Assembly (NCBI GenBank): GCA_028622995.1
Contig: JAJQJQ010000008.1
Span: 4,650,001 to 4,714,000 of the forward strand
Direction of reading: 5' to 3'
Length of the DNA stretch: 64,000 nt
Source of the DNA: Panagrolaimus kolymaensis
Lineage: Eukaryota; Nematoda; Chromadorea; Rhabditida; Panagrolaimidae
The notes beneath the pieces were generated by a model that was given only the letters and a program-made list of their open reading frames with translations, did not search any database and was not told the DNA's origin. Positions 61,601 to 64,000 of this stretch are shown here, piece after piece. The translations under genes and the position numbers were made by a program. Position 1 is the stretch's first letter. Each line of letters opens with the position of its first letter.

Positions 61601-64000
61601 ACAAAACAAGATCCATCATGGATTTGTTATGTTTAAAGAAAATAAAGCCCCAGAGGGCTGTCCAAAAATTGCAAATGGCACTCATATTTCAGAGACCATC
61701 GCGGGTAATTGGTGAAAGTTTTCAACCAGCAATAAACGCACCTCGGTTTCCCTCATTGGTCACGTTATCGCCTCTGCGCAAAGCTAATTTCTAATTATAA
61801 AAATATGTATAAATTTGTCATGGAAAAGCTAAAGAAAATGAAATGAGCTTTTATGGCAGATAACTAAAGAAATAATCTTTCTTTCATTATTTTTTTCCGA
61901 AAGAATTGAAAAAAGTTTTTGCTTTCCATATTTTTTTGTTTGTTAATAAAAGACACTTACTCACAAAAACCCCATCGATGAATATATGGATTATTATCGG
62001 GTACATGAAGAGCTTTACGAACTTCAGGTTGATTTAAATAATCTGCTGCGGCATCAGTTCCAAAACAAGGGAAACCTCCAAGTTGATCAGTGCTAATTGG
62101 ATTATACTAAAAAAAGCCCCAAATTTTCATATTCAAAATTAAGTTGCTTACATTATCATTTTTATAAAGATATGCATTAACATAATTTGTAACTATGGCA
62201 TCTCGTTGTTTTTGAAGGATTGCATGACCATGACGTTTAACCTTTTGTCGAGTTTTAGCTGAACGAACTGAACCCAAAAGGTATGAAGTTTGTTGATAGC
62301 AATCTTGATTTTGATTATAAACATCAGAGCTAGAAAATATTTGCTTATGAAATCCATTTTTCCTTTCAATTTTAGAGTAAAATTAGTGATTAATTTTTTT
62401 ACATTTAAAAATAATCTCAGAAAATTTCGGACTCTTTTCATTTATTAATGTTTTTAAACACTCACTATTCAAGCATATCTTCAGTCCAAACATTATTAAT
62501 TTTATTCGCAATTAATACATCACATGAATCATTTTGATCTTTAGGTACTGCGTTACCATACATATCAACATAATATCGTTCATCAAATCGACATAAAGGC
62601 AATTCTTGATATGTGGTATTACAACATTGAGCAAGAGTATCCCATTCACTAAAAAATTTGCAAGGGTTTTTTTTGTTTGTGAATTATAAAATATTTGGAA
62701 AGTTTTTTATTTACCCTTTTCCCATATAACCATGATAATACATATCTGATAGAAGGGAATTACTACCAATAACGGAATTTAATTCTCCATTACCAATTGC
62801 CATACCAACGAGATTAACATTTTGTAAATCACCGCTCTAAAAATTTTTTGTATTATTTTTTTCTTCGAAGAATTTATCTTTTAAAATGCAAGATTCCAGG
62901 AAACATAAAAGCGTCAATATGCTTACTTGAATTTTTTCAACTAAAAGTGAAGTCAACATTGGAACATAAACTCCACCATATGATTCTCCAACAACATAAA
63001 ATGGATGATTTTGAAATTCTGTGTAAACGCTAAAGAAATCTTTTAATGCAAGATATGCATCTTGAGCTGACTAAAACTTTTCATATTTATTTATTGAAAG
63101 TTCTAAAATTAAATAAATAAAGTTAAACATACTCGATCGTCATCCCAAATTGTGTCATTATTTATGGTTTTATCTTGGAATGAAAATCCAACACCTCGAG
63201 GAGATTCAATAAACAAAACATTAGCAAATTTATTCCATGCAAATGGATTTTCAGAAAGTGTTCGATTATCTGGATTTGGTCGGAATGGGCCAAGTTCAGT
63301 GAGAAGTGCTCCAAGTCCAGAACAACCTGGTCCACCAGTAAGCCAAAGGAATAATGGATCATTTCCGGGATTCATTTGGGATGTTAAAAGCCTAAATAAA
63401 AAATATCAAAATATTTAAATTATGTTTTATTTTTTTATTTTTTTGTTGAAACCAATTTTTTTCAAACTTACCAATAATGTAAATAATTACCATCCACACC
63501 TTTTAAATAACCAGCATAATTATCAAAATTTATATCAAATGTTAATCCAGGAAGTGAATAAATCTTATCTGCTTCTCTTCGAGTTACTGAAAAATAATTA
63601 TATCAATTATTTCTCCCTTCTGCAAAAGATAATTATTTCGCCATGAAAATGACTTTTCGAATTTTAGGAATGTATTTTTTACACCGAGAATTAACTATTT
63701 TTAAAACCTAAACATCCTAATTTTTGTAATAACTCACAATTAGGTTCAACATTTTTATATTGAGATAATAAAGGCAAAGGATCAATAGAAATATTTAAAG
63801 GAACATCATAACTTTTTCCAGCCACAAAATTAGCTATCATTTGAAGGGATTGTCCGGGACGATCTGTAGGTACCATATGTCCCGAGCCTTTAATCGTAAC
63901 TAAATCAATATATGATCGTGGAGTAACCATTTCAAATCGTTGATGTGAACCAGCAACCTCAGCTAAAGTGAATCCAGGTTGATATGAAAAATGCCAATTT
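56110..64000 (-). CDS. Giant multi-module serine carboxypeptidase (peptidase S10), 5' end outside window
   Basis: At least 25 exons on the minus strand join in one frame from the right edge to the stop at 56110, giving about 1,894 residues in the window. The chain holds the end of one S10 module, two complete modules with active-site motifs, and a fourth degenerate one. A Thr/Pro-rich mucin-like stalk and a hydrophobic C-terminal segment ([19 protein letters not shown]) follow, suggesting GPI or membrane anchoring at the cell surface. S10 enzymes cut C-terminal residues from peptides at acid pH. C. elegans has related multi-domain S10 proteins (K10C2.1, Y16B4A.2), so the architecture is known though rare. 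Modules share intron positions and exon sizes (144 and 122 nt), showing internal tandem duplication. One junction is uncertain: the exon starting at 59502 ends best at 59328. Separate genes are unlikely because no start or stop separates modules. Confidence 0.85.
58742..60855 (-). other. S10 module 3, complete with active-site motifs
   Basis: Exons 60855-60454, 60286-60185, 60131-59988, 59931-59810, 59756-59559, 59502-59328, 59272-59127 and 59069-58742; the His block finishes in the next exon. The module opens with a basic linker ([17 protein letters not shown]) that may be a processing site. Motifs: [48 protein letters not shown] and [14 protein letters not shown]. The mid-module insert has seven Asn in a row and a furin-like site ([10 protein letters not shown]). 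Confidence 0.85.
60989..63586 (-). other. S10 module 2, complete with active-site motifs
   Basis: Exons 63586-63472, 63391-63133, 63070-62927, 62836-62715, 62648-62466, 62329-62152, 62106-61961, 61467-61350 and 61300-60989. Motifs: oxyanion block [20 protein letters not shown], nucleophile [13 protein letters not shown], catalytic Asp region [12 protein letters not shown] and His block [14 protein letters not shown] basic insert ([13 protein letters not shown]) falls where two-chain carboxypeptidases lose an excision peptide. The 493-nt intron 61960-61468 contains the U4 snRNA gene. Confidence 0.88.
61646..61785 (-). ncRNA. U4: U4 spliceosomal snRNA, inside an intron of the carboxypeptidase gene
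   Basis: On the minus strand the sequence begins AGCTTTGCGCAGAGGCGATA, the conserved U4 5' end that pairs with U6 (stem II). A 5' stem-loop with kink-turn signature follows (CCAATGAGG...CCGAGG), the binding site of SNU13/15.5K and PRP31. Next comes TTATTGCTGGTTGAAAAC, matching the U4 region that forms stem I with U6. An Sm site (GCAATTTTTGGACAG, 61658-61672) and a terminal stem-loop (AGCCC TCTG GGGCT) complete the canonical order in about 140 nt, the normal U4 size. It lies in a 493-nt intron while neighbouring introns are about 50 nt. It is on the host strand. No promoter element was recognised, so I cannot say whether it is transcribed independently. A U4 pseudogene is possible, but all functional blocks look intact. 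Confidence 0.9.
63738..64000 (-). other. S10 module 1, C-terminal part only
   Basis: One partial exon encodes the end of a carboxypeptidase domain with the catalytic His block [16 protein letters not shown], followed by the usual LQMIANF helix and a short linker ([19 protein letters not shown]). The remainder lies right of the window. Confidence 0.9.

Noticed and set aside
61558..61794. 78-residue + strand frame in the long intron
   Set aside because: It is antisense to the U4 snRNA and has no protein features.

Overview
The window looks like nuclear DNA of a nematode. Genes are AT-rich and split by many short introns (often about 50 nt) with GT...TTTTAG or TTTTCAG borders. Acceptor-like sites lie just upstream of several start codons, as expected with spliced-leader trans-splicing. 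The proteins have nematode-type relatives: a neuromedin-U-type receptor, the animal ATP synthase b subunit, a SWIP-10/MBLAC1-like protein, an Argonaute without a full catalytic site, and a multi-module serine carboxypeptidase. The frequent TTTTAG acceptors weakly suggest a clade IV (Tylenchina) species; that is inference only.

Bases 1-21249 are one tandem satellite with a 140-bp unit, about 152 copies, continuing off the left edge. Copies carry either of two roughly 28-bp spacers (A and B). The block 1-8090 is pure A, 8091-20440 is an A/B mosaic that often alternates as 280-bp dimers, and the last 0.8 kb is A again. The array stops abruptly against a decayed EGF-domain gene (21250-about 22480).

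Genes from 22.8 to 45.5 kb are: a MATH/BTB-like gene (+), a small membrane protein (+), mitochondrial ATP synthase subunit b (+), a neuropeptide GPCR (-), a two-PDZ protein (+) with a perfect 54-bp-arm hairpin in an intron, a 4.2-kb gene-free stretch, a secreted metallo-beta-lactamase-fold protein (-), an RG-rich Argonaute (+) lacking one catalytic Asp, and a vasa-like DEAD-box helicase (+) reading DEVD. The last two are neighbours on one strand and could both serve germline small-RNA biology.

From 46 to 56 kb there is an inverted duplication. Two arms of about 1.27 kb each carry an intron-containing, polyadenylated and unusually divergent histone H4 gene. The arms enclose 7.2 kb holding coq-8 (-) and a large unrecognised gene (+).

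From 56.1 kb to the right edge runs one giant minus-strand gene encoding at least 1,894 residues of tandem peptidase S10 (serine carboxypeptidase) modules. Two complete modules have active-site motifs. The last module is a pseudoenzyme (Ser to Asn, His to Thr) followed by a Thr-rich stalk and a hydrophobic tail. A 493-nt intron of this gene contains a U4 spliceosomal snRNA gene on the same strand.

Exon coordinates were derived by hand from splice signals and reading-frame continuity. They are consistent in phase for all main genes, but there is no transcript support.
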